Shown here one piece after another: positions 35,694 through 45,003 of a stretch of DNA of 59,072 bases. The notes under the pieces were generated by a model. The model did not search any database, was not told where the DNA came from, and was given only the letters and a program-made list of their open reading frames with translations. Both the position numbers and the translations under genes were made by a program. Position 1 is the stretch's first letter. Each line of letters begins with the position of its first letter. Origin of the DNA: an uncultured Schlesneria sp. (GTDB lineage: Bacteria > Planctomycetota > Planctomycetia > Planctomycetales > Planctomycetaceae); NCBI GenBank assembly GCA_903899985.1, contig CAIULL010000123.1, positions 1 through 59,072 of the forward strand, in the 5' to 3' direction.

Positions 35694-36104
35694 GCAGGTC
35701 GCCACAGTAACATCCGTAACTGGCAAGGCTTACGAATACGCAAACGTGCAAGGACTTGACGTCAGCGCTGATTTCGCCTTCGGCGCTAATGGCTTTGCAA
35801 CCGGTGAAGCAGAGGCACCCTTTTCCGTGAAGCAAGTGATTTCTTGAAGAAAAACGCCTCGCAACGCTGAGCAACTTGATCATTAGCCATTGCAACACAA
35901 TACCTTGCGGAAACTGTACGTCTCCGTTGCAAATGCTGACCGCTTCGTCACGCCACAAAATTCTCACAAGATACAGGCGTTATCTTCCGATCAACTGATA
36001 CTGCCAGTTCAGTTTGCGCATTCGGTATCTCTTAGCAGTCATGCGGTCTGCGGGGACAATTCGAAAGGCCAGACGATTGACCCTTGGCGGTCAGGGATCA
36101 TGCC

Positions 36105-38336
36105 ATGCCGAGTCAACAACGCCCAAGTAGCCCTTTCCAATCTGCCTTCTGGGCGATGGTACTGGCGGTGGGTCTACCCTTGGTTGTTTTGATGTTTGGA
36201 GTGATCCGAACACGCCAATTGCAATCGACAGCCAATCCTCGCTGGGCAAAGTTCGCAAAAGGGACAACTTCCCCAGAGCCAAAGACGCAGACGGCGTCGC
36301 GCCAAACCCCCGCGCGTCAGCCAACGATTCAGTTTCAGGAAATCACCGCATCGGATAGCGATCACTCGCCCGTCCCTCAAGTGAATTTCACGGGTTCTGT
36401 AACCAGACGGAAACCAGTGGAACCAAAGATCGATTCGGAATCGACTTTGACTTCCACACACCAGACGATCAGTTCACGTTCGCAACCCGAATTTGAAGAA
36501 CTCCCCCCGATTATCTTCCGGCCCGTTGACGACGAAGACGATTCCCGGACTGCCCAGTCAACCCGTCGTCTCGAATCACAACTGACGGATGTACGGCAAC
36601 AACTCGATCGATTATCGACCCAACAGCAACAGCAGCAGGCAGAAGAAATTGCCCGCCAGGCGAAATTACTTGATGTCATCACGAAACTCAGCGAACGACC
36701 AACGAGCGATTCCGTGAGTCCTGAGCTGTCATCTGTCCCTTGCACAAAAGAACCCGCATTCGATCCTCAAACTCCGACATTGATTGCCGAAGATTTGCCG
36801 AGTTCTATCGACGTTTTGCCGGTCGAAACACCCACCGCTGAAACACCGATGGTCGAGGTACCAGCCCCCGAGCCACTCAATCCTGCGTATGATGATGAAT
36901 CGCCGATCCGTATCCGGCGGTCAACAGAACTCGGTGCGCCTGAAACATTCTCGATCAGTGCTGACAATGCTGATATCCGTCGTATCTTCGCGAAACTGAG
37001 CGACGTGGCACAAATCAGCATCATCCCAAGCCCTGAAATTCAGGGACGAATCTCGTTGAACTTACGTGATGTCCGAATTGAAGCCGCTCTTAAGGCCATC
37101 GTTGCCGCGCAGGATTACGTCATCGAGCGAGATGACAATATCATCATTGTCCGCACTCTGGCTGAAATCGCTCGGCGAAAACAGCAGAATCGCAAACTGA
37201 TCGTGAAAGTATATCGCCCGAATTTTCTGAGTGCTGCCGAATTGGTCGGCTTGATCGAACCGCTTCTCTCAAGTGACGGTCGACATTCGGCCACGTCACC
37301 AGAACTGACAGGATTAGCCGTCGACGAAGGATTGTCTTCCGGAGATCCGACTGCTCAGCGGGATACAGTGATTGTCCAGGATGTACCCGAAGTTCTGGAT
37401 CAGATCGACCAGATTCTTGTGGATGTGGATGTTCCACCCCTGCAAGTCAGTATCGAGGCGAAAATCCTCAGCGTCAGGTTGTCGGACGGCATACAGCAGG
37501 GAATTGATCTGAGCCAACTTCCATGTTATCGCGATGCAGGCGTCTCACTGGCCGAAGGGGGATTAAAACAGGCTCGTCTCTCGTGCAGCATTCCCGCGTT
37601 CATCAAATCGGTCGAGAGGATCGCCGATACGAGCATTGTGACCTCGCAACGGATTCAAGTTCTTAACAAACATCGAGCCGAGATGTTGATCGGTGACCGG
37701 ATCGGATATCAGTCGCAAGCAGGAAGCGAAGTTCGTTTTATGGACGCAGGAACTCGGCTGATCTTACGACCATCCGTTTCTGCTGACGGATTCATCCGAT
37801 TAGACATTCATCCGGAGCGAAGTTCCGCCACGACGGCGAAACGGTCGAGGCAGCCTGTGCAAACGACTGCCGAATTGACAACACAGGTCATGATCCGCGA
37901 CGGAGCCACAGTTGCAATTGGCGGCCTGATCGCAGAACAGGGGACCGATTCGACGAACCGTCTGCCCGTGGTAGGCTCGATCCCTGTGATTGGCATTCCG
38001 TTTCGTAACAAAAGGGAACGCCTTCAGCGGACCGAGCTGATCGTTCTTGTCACTCCGAAGATCGTCATCGACTGTGATAGCGAAGCGGAAGGGAAATGTC
38101 TTGAACACGCCGCCGAAGAACGAGCCGCCGAATTCCGCGATAAGCAAAGCCCTAAGAGTCGCCATAACCTTGCTCGAGCTCACTATGACAGGGCCTGCCA
38201 GGACTATCAGCAGGGGAATTTTGTCAAAGCTCGACAACAGATCAATGCTTCCCTGCGTGAAAACAAGACGGACCTTGACGCGATTCGCCTGCGAAACCAG
38301 ATCGATCAATGCCTGTTGCCACGAGTGATTCGTTGA
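36105..38336 (+). CDS. Secretin (GspD/PilQ-type outer-membrane channel)
   Basis: Secretins form the outer-membrane pore of type II secretion, type IV pilus and related systems. The ATG at 36105 gives 743 residues with an N-terminal membrane segment (FWAMVLAVGLPLVVLMFGV). A Ser/Thr/Pro-rich linker and a Gln-rich coil at about 165-195 follow. The short STN domain is at about 290-345 (IRRIFAKLSDVAQISIIPSP, LRDVRIEAALKAIVAAQDYV). Next come a secretin N-domain (VYRPNFLSAAELVGLIEPLL) and the secretin core (LQVSIEAKILSV ... VAIGGLIAEQ ... VVGSIPVIGIPF ... ELIVLVTPKIV). A TPR-like C-terminus (ARAHYDRACQDYQQGNFVKA) ends it. No other secretion gene is adjacent, so its partners must lie elsewhere. Confidence 0.9.
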   Translation: MPSQQRPSSPFQSAFWAMVLAVGLPLVVLMFGVIRTRQLQSTANPRWAKFAKGTTSPEPKTQTASRQTPARQPTIQFQEITASDSDHSPVPQVNFTGSVTRRKPVEPKIDSESTLTSTHQTISSRSQPEFEELPPIIFRPVDDEDDSRTAQSTRRLESQLTDVRQQLDRLSTQQQQQQAEEIARQAKLLDVITKLSERPTSDSVSPELSSVPCTKEPAFDPQTPTLIAEDLPSSIDVLPVETPTAETPMVEVPAPEPLNPAYDDESPIRIRRSTELGAPETFSISADNADIRRIFAKLSDVAQISIIPSPEIQGRISLNLRDVRIEAALKAIVAAQDYVIERDDNIIIVRTLAEIARRKQQNRKLIVKVYRPNFLSAAELVGLIEPLLSSDGRHSATSPELTGLAVDEGLSSGDPTAQRDTVIVQDVPEVLDQIDQILVDVDVPPLQVSIEAKILSVRLSDGIQQGIDLSQLPCYRDAGVSLAEGGLKQARLSCSIPAFIKSVERIADTSIVTSQRIQVLNKHRAEMLIGDRIGYQSQAGSEVRFMDAGTRLILRPSVSADGFIRLDIHPERSSATTAKRSRQPVQTTAELTTQVMIRDGATVAIGGLIAEQGTDSTNRLPVVGSIPVIGIPFRNKRERLQRTELIVLVTPKIVIDCDSEAEGKCLEHAAEERAAEFRDKQSPKSRHNLARAHYDRACQDYQQGNFVKARQQINASLRENKTDLDAIRLRNQIDQCLLPRVIR

Positions 38337-38407
38337 CGAACCGGGAGCTGACGCATTTTCATGGCGACAAACATGAATCATATTTTGGGTCGCTCAACTC
38401 TGATTCA

Positions 38408-38469
38408 GGGTTTGCACATGAAATGGGTCCGTCTCTTTGCTTTGATCCATCAGACCTTGGTGCAAACCC
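38408..38469 (+). repeat. Inverted repeat after the secretin gene
   Basis: Perfect 10-base arms GGGTTTGCAC (38408-38417) and GTGCAAACCC (38460-38469) are separated by 42 bases. The rest of the gap 38337-38591 holds no gene. It may be a terminator-like fold or an operator; there is no T-run immediately after it. Confidence 0.35.
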
Positions 38470-38591
38470 GTCTTGTCTGGTTTTCCTAGTCTGACTACAT
38501 TCCGCCGCATCGGGTCGGGTGATTTTTTTACCGGGATAAGAGGCCGAAATGCGTTTTCGATGAATGCCTCGATCACGGTCGCGAGACGTAT

Positions 38592-39908
38592 ATGTTCCGC
38601 GCTGGACTGACTTTAGTTCGTCGATTGATCTTTGCAGCGACATTACTCGTTCTGTTGGCCTGCGGAGCAGAAGTCGCGGTGCGCACTTACGAAGCCTCAA
38701 CCGGTGACAAAGTCTGCTCGATGGCTGATGGCGTTTGTGGCGACACATCCAAACTGACAGAGCCTTCCCGGTCGTTCTACCAGGAGCTGAAGCCGATGGC
38801 TGTCGCTCACGTCGAATGCCGCGACTCTGATTCGATCGTGGAAGTTCGCACCAACAGCCTCAGGCTGCGTGGCCGCGAACTGGCGTTTCCTAAGCCACAA
38901 AACCTCTGCAGAATTGTCGTGCTGGGTGATGAAACAATCTTCGCCCCAGAGACTGACGAGAGGGATCACTTCTGCACTCTGCTTCAACAGCAGTTGCAAC
39001 AGCGGTCATCGATGCGAATCGAAGTCGTCAATGCGGGGGTCCCGGGACACTGCCCTTTGACGGAATATCTCCTTTTCAAGCAGCGTTTGATGCTGTTGAA
39101 GCCAGATGTCGTTTTGCTGCATTTCGACTGGTCCGATGTTTCCGAAGACCAGTTGATTCGCCGTCGAGCCCGTTGCGATGAGGCCGGTATTCCGCAGTCG
39201 TGCCCGCATGCAAAGCTGGACACGACAAAAAAGGAACGACCGCACGATGTCTGGCGACAACATTTTCGCCTGATGGATTGGGCGATGAATTCCCTCAGCG
39301 TCGAATGGAAACAGCAATTGGCTCAGCAAAAAGCGGTCAGCCGCGATGTCGACACGAACCCCTATGCCTGGCTTCGAGACGAACGGCCAGAGAAAAATCT
39401 GTCGTTCCGTCACGCTGCCGAGCCGATCGATCACCTGTTCCAATTATGCCAGGCGGAAAATATCCAGTTCGTGCTGATGACTTCACCGAAACCGTGGCAA
39501 GTCTCGGCAAAGTGCAGCCGGGGTCCGGGTGTTCGCCTTGCCGCTGGGGTGGCTCAGGATGCCTGTTACTTGAATCGTGCCCCTTTCGATCTGCTGGCAA
39601 GTTATGCCGAACGAGAGCAGATTCCCTTTGTTGATGGATCGATGGTGTTGACACCTGGAAACGATGCCGAATCCAACTTCCTGCGATATGCACCGCGCTG
39701 GTCACCCACGGGACATCAGCGGATGGCCGAACTGGCTGCCGATTGCTTTTTGCAGCAAGTTCCTGGACCCTGGAATCGCGGGTATTTCCAACAGAATGAA
39801 CAGCCACTGAGCCGCGAAAATCGACGTGACGACTCGGTTCAACCTGCCAGTGGGGAACGATCTAACATCAATCGCTTTGAGCCCGCTCACAACCGTCAAT
39901 TCCGATGA
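38592..39908 (+). CDS. SGNH-hydrolase-like exported protein lacking the usual serine
   Basis: This is a 438-residue protein with an N-terminal anchor or signal (LVRRLIFAATLLVLLACGAE). Residues about 107-390 have the SGNH/GDSL layout. The block I strand RIVVLGDETIFAPETDERDH is followed by block II NAGVPGHCPLTEY, and VVLLHFDWSDVSED stands at block III. The C-terminal RWSPTGHQRMAELAAD has the histidine of block V. In block I the serine of GDS is glutamate (GDET), so ordinary ester hydrolysis by Ser is not expected unless another residue serves. Related proteins may modify polysaccharides. The window gives no partner gene. Confidence 0.65.
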   Translation: MFRAGLTLVRRLIFAATLLVLLACGAEVAVRTYEASTGDKVCSMADGVCGDTSKLTEPSRSFYQELKPMAVAHVECRDSDSIVEVRTNSLRLRGRELAFPKPQNLCRIVVLGDETIFAPETDERDHFCTLLQQQLQQRSSMRIEVVNAGVPGHCPLTEYLLFKQRLMLLKPDVVLLHFDWSDVSEDQLIRRRARCDEAGIPQSCPHAKLDTTKKERPHDVWRQHFRLMDWAMNSLSVEWKQQLAQQKAVSRDVDTNPYAWLRDERPEKNLSFRHAAEPIDHLFQLCQAENIQFVLMTSPKPWQVSAKCSRGPGVRLAAGVAQDACYLNRAPFDLLASYAEREQIPFVDGSMVLTPGNDAESNFLRYAPRWSPTGHQRMAELAADCFLQQVPGPWNRGYFQQNEQPLSRENRRDDSVQPASGERSNINRFEPAHNRQFR

Positions 39909-40105
39909 CGAAGCACGTACGCAGTCGCGTCGGCTTACCGCCGACACCCGTCGCACAGGCTTTAACCCTTACGACACAACATCGAGTTTCGGCGTAAATT
40001 CCGAGACGACAAAAACGGACAACCTCATCATCGCGTGCCTTTCTTTCGCCAGTTTGGTAAATCTTCTTTCCAACTCGAATCACCCCCCTTCCCCCGGAAG
40101 CAACA

Positions 40106-41332
40106 ATGACCACGAAATCCGAAATCTATTTTCACACGGCGGCCGATCACCTGAAGATTTCTGATCGGATGAGAACCCGGATGCTCACACCCGAGCGTGA
40201 CGTGAAAGTGCAACTGGCCATTCGCCTGGATAACGGCGAGATCGGCACCTTCGTCGGTTACCGGGTTCAGCATGACAGTGCACGAGGTCCGATGAAGGGT
40301 GGCCTTCGATACCATCCTCAGGTCGATGACGAAGAAGTTCAGACACTGGCTCAATTGATGACATGGAAAACAGCTGTCGTTGACCTGCCATACGGCGGGG
40401 CCAAAGGAGGGATCGCCGTCGATCCACGCAGCCTGAGCAAAGGTGAACTCGAACGATTGACCCGCAAATTTGTCGATCAAATCCATGACATGGTTGGACC
40501 GGATAGCGATATCCCCGCACCGGACATGGGAACGAACGGCCAGGTTATGGCCTGGTTCATGAACCAGTACCAAAAGTACCACGGGTTTCAACCTGCCTGT
40601 GTCACCGGAAAGCCACTCGAACTGCACGGCTGTGAAGGACGTGAAGAAGCAACCGGACGGGGCGTTGTGATTGTTGCCGACCGACTGTTCCATCAATTAG
40701 GGAAGTCATTGAAGGGGAAGAAAGTCGCTCTTCAAGGGTTTGGGAACGTCGGTGCATTCACCGCAAAGTTTCTCCACGAGCGAGGAGCCATCCTTGTCGC
40801 GATCACCGACGTCCGTGGGGGTTGCGCGAACCCCAAGGGAATCGACGTCACAAAGCTGCTTGAATATTCCAAGAACAATAACGGCGTTCAGGGTTTTCCG
40901 GGGACGGAGCCTCTGACAAATGAGCAGCTATTCGGCACGAAATGTGACCTGCTGATCCCTGCCGCTTTGGGTGGACAATTGACGGCAAAGACAGCTCCGC
41001 TGGTCAAAGCAAAATACATCGTTGAAGCGGCGAACGACCCGACAACCCCGGAAGCCGATGAGATTTTCCACGAAAAAGGGATCCTCGTCGTTCCCGACAT
41101 TCTGGCTAATGCGGGCGGTGTGACGGTCAGCTACTTTGAATGGGTTCAGAATCGTTCGGTGGTCCACTGGCCGTTGGAAGAGATTCGAGGCAAGCTGGAA
41201 CTGAAGATGACAGCCGCCTTCGACGAAGTCTGGAAAATCGCTGAAGAACGTAAAGTCACGATGAGAACAGCAGCCTATATTCTGGGAATCGATCGGGTCG
41301 CGAAGGCAACCGAATTGGCCGGCGTTTCCTGA
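40106..41332 (+). CDS. gdhA: Glutamate dehydrogenase (Glu/Leu/Phe/Val dehydrogenase family)
   Basis: It catalyses reversible oxidative deamination of glutamate to 2-oxoglutarate and ammonia. The product is 408 residues, normal for the hexameric bacterial/archaeal type. Motifs: [20 protein letters not shown] (about 52-71, substrate-binding Lys), [20 protein letters not shown] (catalytic Lys in GGAKGG), [19 protein letters not shown], and VTGKP. The Rossmann loop is [14 protein letters not shown], then [12 protein letters not shown] and [17 protein letters not shown]. The ATG at 40106 is the natural start. Residues 85-90 beyond the loop suggest NAD rather than NADP is possible but this is not decided. 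Confidence 0.95.
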   Translation: MTTKSEIYFHTAADHLKISDRMRTRMLTPERDVKVQLAIRLDNGEIGTFVGYRVQHDSARGPMKGGLRYHPQVDDEEVQTLAQLMTWKTAVVDLPYGGAKGGIAVDPRSLSKGELERLTRKFVDQIHDMVGPDSDIPAPDMGTNGQVMAWFMNQYQKYHGFQPACVTGKPLELHGCEGREEATGRGVVIVADRLFHQLGKSLKGKKVALQGFGNVGAFTAKFLHERGAILVAITDVRGGCANPKGIDVTKLLEYSKNNNGVQGFPGTEPLTNEQLFGTKCDLLIPAALGGQLTAKTAPLVKAKYIVEAANDPTTPEADEIFHEKGILVVPDILANAGGVTVSYFEWVQNRSVVHWPLEEIRGKLELKMTAAFDEVWKIAEERKVTMRTAAYILGIDRVAKATELAGVS

Positions 41333-41367
41333 ACAGCCGAAGGTCGATTGTTAGTCGTATCGGTCGC

Positions 41368-41442
41368 ATAAGTCCCAGGGGTCCCATCAGTCCCATTCTT
41401 GCCCTTGAAAGAAATGGGACTGATGGGACCCCTGGGACTTAT
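41368..41442. repeat. Perfect 30-bp inverted repeat of 9-base units
   Basis: The left arm at 41368-41397 and right arm at 41413-41442 are exact reverse complements over 30 bases with a 15-base loop. The left arm and the bases before it are made of 9-base steps: TCGGTCGCA, TAAGTCCCA, GGGGTCCCA, TCAGTCCCA. It lies between gdhA and the HEAT-repeat gene, both on the + strand, 36 bases after the gdhA stop. It may end the gdhA transcript, and its build resembles short palindromic repeats found many times in some planctomycete genomes, as I recall. Confidence 0.85.
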
Positions 41443-41466
41443 CTGTAATTAAGTTGGTTCAATAGG

Positions 41467-42408
41467 ATGCCACCCCGCCAATCGATTGATGAAAAACTTC
41501 GCGTCCTGCGCGAAGTTCGCACCGAAGGCGACCTGGCGAAAATCCGCGAAACCGCCGTCAAATTTCTTGCCGACAAAACAAACCTCGTGATTTCCGAGGC
41601 GGCTAAGTTAATCGGCGATTTCGAACTCATGGGGTTAGAGTCGGAATTACGGGCCACCTGGAATCGGTTGATCGAGCATTCAGATCCGGTCAAAGCGGAT
41701 AAAGGTTGCACGGCAAAAACGGCGATTATCGAAGCCCTGGGAAACTTAAGTCATGACGATTCCGAATTTTACCTGACTGCAATTCAGTATCGCCAGATCG
41801 AACCTGGCTGGCCAGACGCGCAAGATACCGCAGAAAATGTGCGAGCTGGCAGCGCGTTCGCCATCGCACGGTCGCAGCAATTGCGAATCGTCGACAAGCT
41901 GACCACCTTTGTCGATTACCTGCAAGGTTCGCGCGCCGATCGAATCAATGCAGTCAAAGCAATCGCCGATACCCGGCACGAATCAGCCATCCCGTTACTG
42001 CAACTGAAACTTCTGTCTGGCGATTCCGAAGCAGAAGTCATGGGAACATGTATGTCTGGTCTGCTCGACCTCGCACCTCAGCGTTCGATCCCGCTCGTTG
42101 CCAAGTTTCTGACGAATCCGTCGGAAAATATCGTCTACGAAGCTGCCGTAGCACTCGGTGTCTGCGGAAAACCAGCGGCTGTCGAAGCGTTAATCAATGT
42201 ATTGAAGCGAACAGGAAATAAAGATCAACAGCGGTCGCTACTGATCAGCATCGGCCTGTCACGAGATCCTTCGGCGATTAACTTTCTGATCTCGCAGCTC
42301 GAAGCACATCGAGACATTGAAACGGTCCTTGAGGCGCTCAAACCATCATGCGTCTACGAAGAAACACAACGACGAGTCCGCGAAGTAATGCAACAGATCG
42401 AGGGATGA
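41467..42408 (+). CDS. HEAT-repeat protein
   Basis: This is a 313-residue soluble protein made of paired helices. Clear repeats are DRINAVKAIADTRHESAIPL, AEVMGTCMSGLLDLAPQRSI and ENIVYEAAVALGVCGKPAAV, each followed by a second helix such as LLQLKLLSG or ALINVLKRTG. Such alpha-solenoids mediate protein-protein contacts; PBS-lyase HEAT-type proteins have this spacing. The N-terminus (IDEKLRVLREVRTEGDLAKI) is charged. No signal peptide, no enzymatic motif. It starts 25 bases after the 30-bp inverted repeat. Confidence 0.8.
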   Translation: MPPRQSIDEKLRVLREVRTEGDLAKIRETAVKFLADKTNLVISEAAKLIGDFELMGLESELRATWNRLIEHSDPVKADKGCTAKTAIIEALGNLSHDDSEFYLTAIQYRQIEPGWPDAQDTAENVRAGSAFAIARSQQLRIVDKLTTFVDYLQGSRADRINAVKAIADTRHESAIPLLQLKLLSGDSEAEVMGTCMSGLLDLAPQRSIPLVAKFLTNPSENIVYEAAVALGVCGKPAAVEALINVLKRTGNKDQQRSLLISIGLSRDPSAINFLISQLEAHRDIETVLEALKPSCVYEETQRRVREVMQQIEG

Positions 42409-42764
42409 TTGATCTAACCGATGACCGCTGTGTCATCATGGCATGGAAAGAAGACATTCGTTTTTTGGCCTCAAATCGGACGAACCCCACGAATAAGAGG
42501 AGACATAACTCCAAACTCCCAAGGGGACGGCCCGATCGCAGCCGGGATTGCCAATATCGCGCAAACACTCCCATAGTTGCGCAAGCGGTTCGGAAAGGGG
42601 TTGATCCAGAATGAATTCCACCAAGGAAAAACCAATGTCATCCTCCTCTTCAAATCTTCATCAATTCTTCATCATTTCCCGCGAGTTGGTAGGCCAGCAT
42701 GCTTTCACAGTACAATCCAATCGCCTCGGCTCGCCGTGTTAAAAATTGAACGTGGCTGAACCTC
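42409..42764. other. Intergenic stretch before the hybrid kinase
   Basis: About 356 bases hold no frame with a family resemblance and no notable repeat or hairpin. The promoter of the histidine kinase gene is presumably in the right part. Confidence 0.4.
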
Positions 42765-44894
42765 ATGAACGAATCGCAAGAAACCTTGATCGCGGACGAA
42801 ATGAACTCGAGCGGTGAAATATCGACGCGAGCGTGGCTGAAATCTCTTACGGCAGAGACAACGCTTGGTGGGATTCCGTCGTTTGAAGTCACGGTCTCGC
42901 CCGAAATGTTAACAAGCGTCGTTGACCGGGAACTCGGTTCGGCTCCTGATGTTCCCGGAGTGGTCATTGCTTCAGGGACGGAACTCCTGGGGATGATTTC
43001 CCGTCCGATGTTATTCGCTCAACTGTCGCGACCGTTCGGGCAAGATCTTTACTTAAAGCGCCCGATTCGATTATTGCTTGAAGCCGAACGGAATGAACCA
43101 CTTGTTTTACCGAGCAGCATGCTGGTCAGCGAAGCGGCTCATACGGCTTTGCATCGTCCGGCGGATCGCGTGTATGAACCAATTGTTGTCCGGGATGTCA
43201 GTGAATTTCGATTGCTTGACGTCCACACATTATTGATCGCACAGTCCCAATTGCTGGTTCTTGCAAACGAAACGATTCGGTCTCAAGCCGACGTTGCCGA
43301 GGCTGCCAATCGGGCGAAAAGTCTATTTCTCGCAAACATGAGTCACGAGATTCGGACTCCACTGACAGCGATTCTTGGATTTGCCGAGAACCTTCTCGAT
43401 CCCGATTGTACGTCAGACGAACGAACCGCAGCGACCCAAACAATTTTGCGAAATGGTCATCATCTCTTACAATTAATCAATGACATCCTGGACCTGTCGA
43501 AGATCGAAGCAGAAAAATTAGAGATTGAACGACTGAGGTTTTCGCCAGGCGAATTGGCGGCGGATGTGATTTCGGCACTGCAAGTCCGTGCGGCCTCGAA
43601 ACAGATTGGACTGTCACTGATCTACGACGGGCCAATACCAGATTTGATCGAAAGCGACCCCACTCGATTGCGTCAGATCCTGATGAATCTGATCAGTAAC
43701 GGGATTAAGTTTACGGAACGGGGACACGTCAGCCTGCGGATGAGTATTCTTGATGAAAATGGCAACGTCTGTCGATCGGCGAATCAGGACAGTCAACTGT
43801 GGCTGCAGTGCGACGTCGTCGATACGGGTATCGGGATGTCAGACGAGCAACTTGCCCGATTATTCTCGCCTTTCATGCAGGCAGACGAATCGATGGCGAG
43901 GCGTTTTGGCGGTACGGGGCTGGGTCTTTCGATCAGCCGTCGACTCGCCAGAATGCTGGGTGGCGACGTCGTTGCGACGAGCCAGAAAGGAGTCGGCAGT
44001 ACGTTTCGTGTCCATGTTGCGACAGATCCGATCGCTGATGCAAAGTGGCATGATCGCCCTTCTTCCATTGGAAAACTGGCGTCTCCCGTCATTGGATCAG
44101 CTGATGCGCGATTGTCAGCTCACATTCTGCTGGCGGAGGATGGACCTGACAATCAACTGCTGATCGGGTCGTTCCTTCGCAAACTCGGAGCCGAAGTCAC
44201 GATCGTCGACAACGGACGCAAAGCCGTTGATTCTGCTCTCGCTTCGATTTCCGATGGTCATCCCTTCGACATTGTGTTGATGGATATGCAGATGCCAATT
44301 CTGGATGGATACGCGGCCACCAGTGAACTTCGTGCTCGCGGGTGGACTCGGCCGATCCTGGCTCTAACCGCCAACGTGATGCAGGGAGACCGCCAGAAAT
44401 GTACCGACGCCGGTTGCAATGATTTTGCCACCAAGCCGATCAACCGAACCGAATTGTTTGAGCAGATTCAAGCTCTCATTTCAACACCGATTGAAGACTC
44501 AACGACACCGCAACTCTCGGACGGCGTTGTCGAAACGCCTGTCATCACAGGCAACGCTTTTGATCGTGCGGCGGCCCTTGAGCGCGTCGGAGGAGACGAA
44601 GACCTGCTTCGTCAAATTGCCGAGATGTTCATTCAGATTTGCCCGGATTGGATTGATAGTTTGCAAACTCACTTGAACGAACGAGATCAAGCAGCAGCGC
44701 GTCGCATGGCTCATTCGCTCAAATCTTCTGCGGACAACGTTGGTGGTCATCTGGCTTGTGCATCGATGTCCCGACTTGAAAAGGCGGCTGCAGAAGGGGA
44801 TCTCGACGAAGCGATGTCGATGTGGCCTGAATGTCGCGGACAATATGTTCGATTAATGGATGCGGTTTCGTTATTTCTCGCGAATAAAAGCTGA
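42765..44894 (+). CDS. Hybrid sensor histidine kinase with receiver and Hpt domains
   Basis: This is a 709-residue cytoplasmic protein with no transmembrane helix. The N-terminal 170 residues look like a pair of CBS-type motifs (VPGVVIASGTELLGMISRPM; DRVYEPIVVRDVSEFRLLDV). The HisKA domain has LFLANMSHEIRTPLTAILGF (His about 195). The ATPase domain has LMNLISNGIKFTE, DTGIGM and GGTGLGLSIS. The receiver domain has LLAEDGPDNQ, VLMDMQMPILDG (Asp about 508) and ALTANVM with KPI. The C-terminal Hpt domain has MAHSLKSSADNVG. It can therefore run a full His-Asp-His relay in one chain. Its output regulator is not in the window. Confidence 0.92.
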   Translation: MNESQETLIADEMNSSGEISTRAWLKSLTAETTLGGIPSFEVTVSPEMLTSVVDRELGSAPDVPGVVIASGTELLGMISRPMLFAQLSRPFGQDLYLKRPIRLLLEAERNEPLVLPSSMLVSEAAHTALHRPADRVYEPIVVRDVSEFRLLDVHTLLIAQSQLLVLANETIRSQADVAEAANRAKSLFLANMSHEIRTPLTAILGFAENLLDPDCTSDERTAATQTILRNGHHLLQLINDILDLSKIEAEKLEIERLRFSPGELAADVISALQVRAASKQIGLSLIYDGPIPDLIESDPTRLRQILMNLISNGIKFTERGHVSLRMSILDENGNVCRSANQDSQLWLQCDVVDTGIGMSDEQLARLFSPFMQADESMARRFGGTGLGLSISRRLARMLGGDVVATSQKGVGSTFRVHVATDPIADAKWHDRPSSIGKLASPVIGSADARLSAHILLAEDGPDNQLLIGSFLRKLGAEVTIVDNGRKAVDSALASISDGHPFDIVLMDMQMPILDGYAATSELRARGWTRPILALTANVMQGDRQKCTDAGCNDFATKPINRTELFEQIQALISTPIEDSTTPQLSDGVVETPVITGNAFDRAAALERVGGDEDLLRQIAEMFIQICPDWIDSLQTHLNERDQAAARRMAHSLKSSADNVGGHLACASMSRLEKAAAEGDLDEAMSMWPECRGQYVRLMDAVSLFLANKS

Positions 44895-45003
44895 AGAGCT
44901 AACCAACCTGCCCCAAATACGGCGAGACTTACTCGCAGATCGTTAGATTACTCTGCTAAACTCCCACATCGTTTAACTTTAGGGTCATTTTTAAGATACC
45001 AAC

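Larger units (their letters stand above)
35266..36104. other. Long gene-free stretch with a terminator
   Basis: These 839 bases lie between the divergent DUF3467 (-) and secretin (+) genes. The open frames at 35590-35967 (-) and 35608-35847 (+) run across the strong terminator at 35635-35693 and have no family resemblance, so I do not call them genes. The segment 35562-35693 looks like a small RNA gene; 35700-36104 shows only weak dyads. Confidence 0.5.

Noticed and set aside
35608-35847. 79-residue frame on the + strand
   Set aside because: Crosses the same terminator and T-run; composition unlike the neighbouring genes.
35590-35967. 125-residue frame on the - strand
   Set aside because: Runs straight through the perfect terminator stem at 35635-35681 and has no family resemblance.
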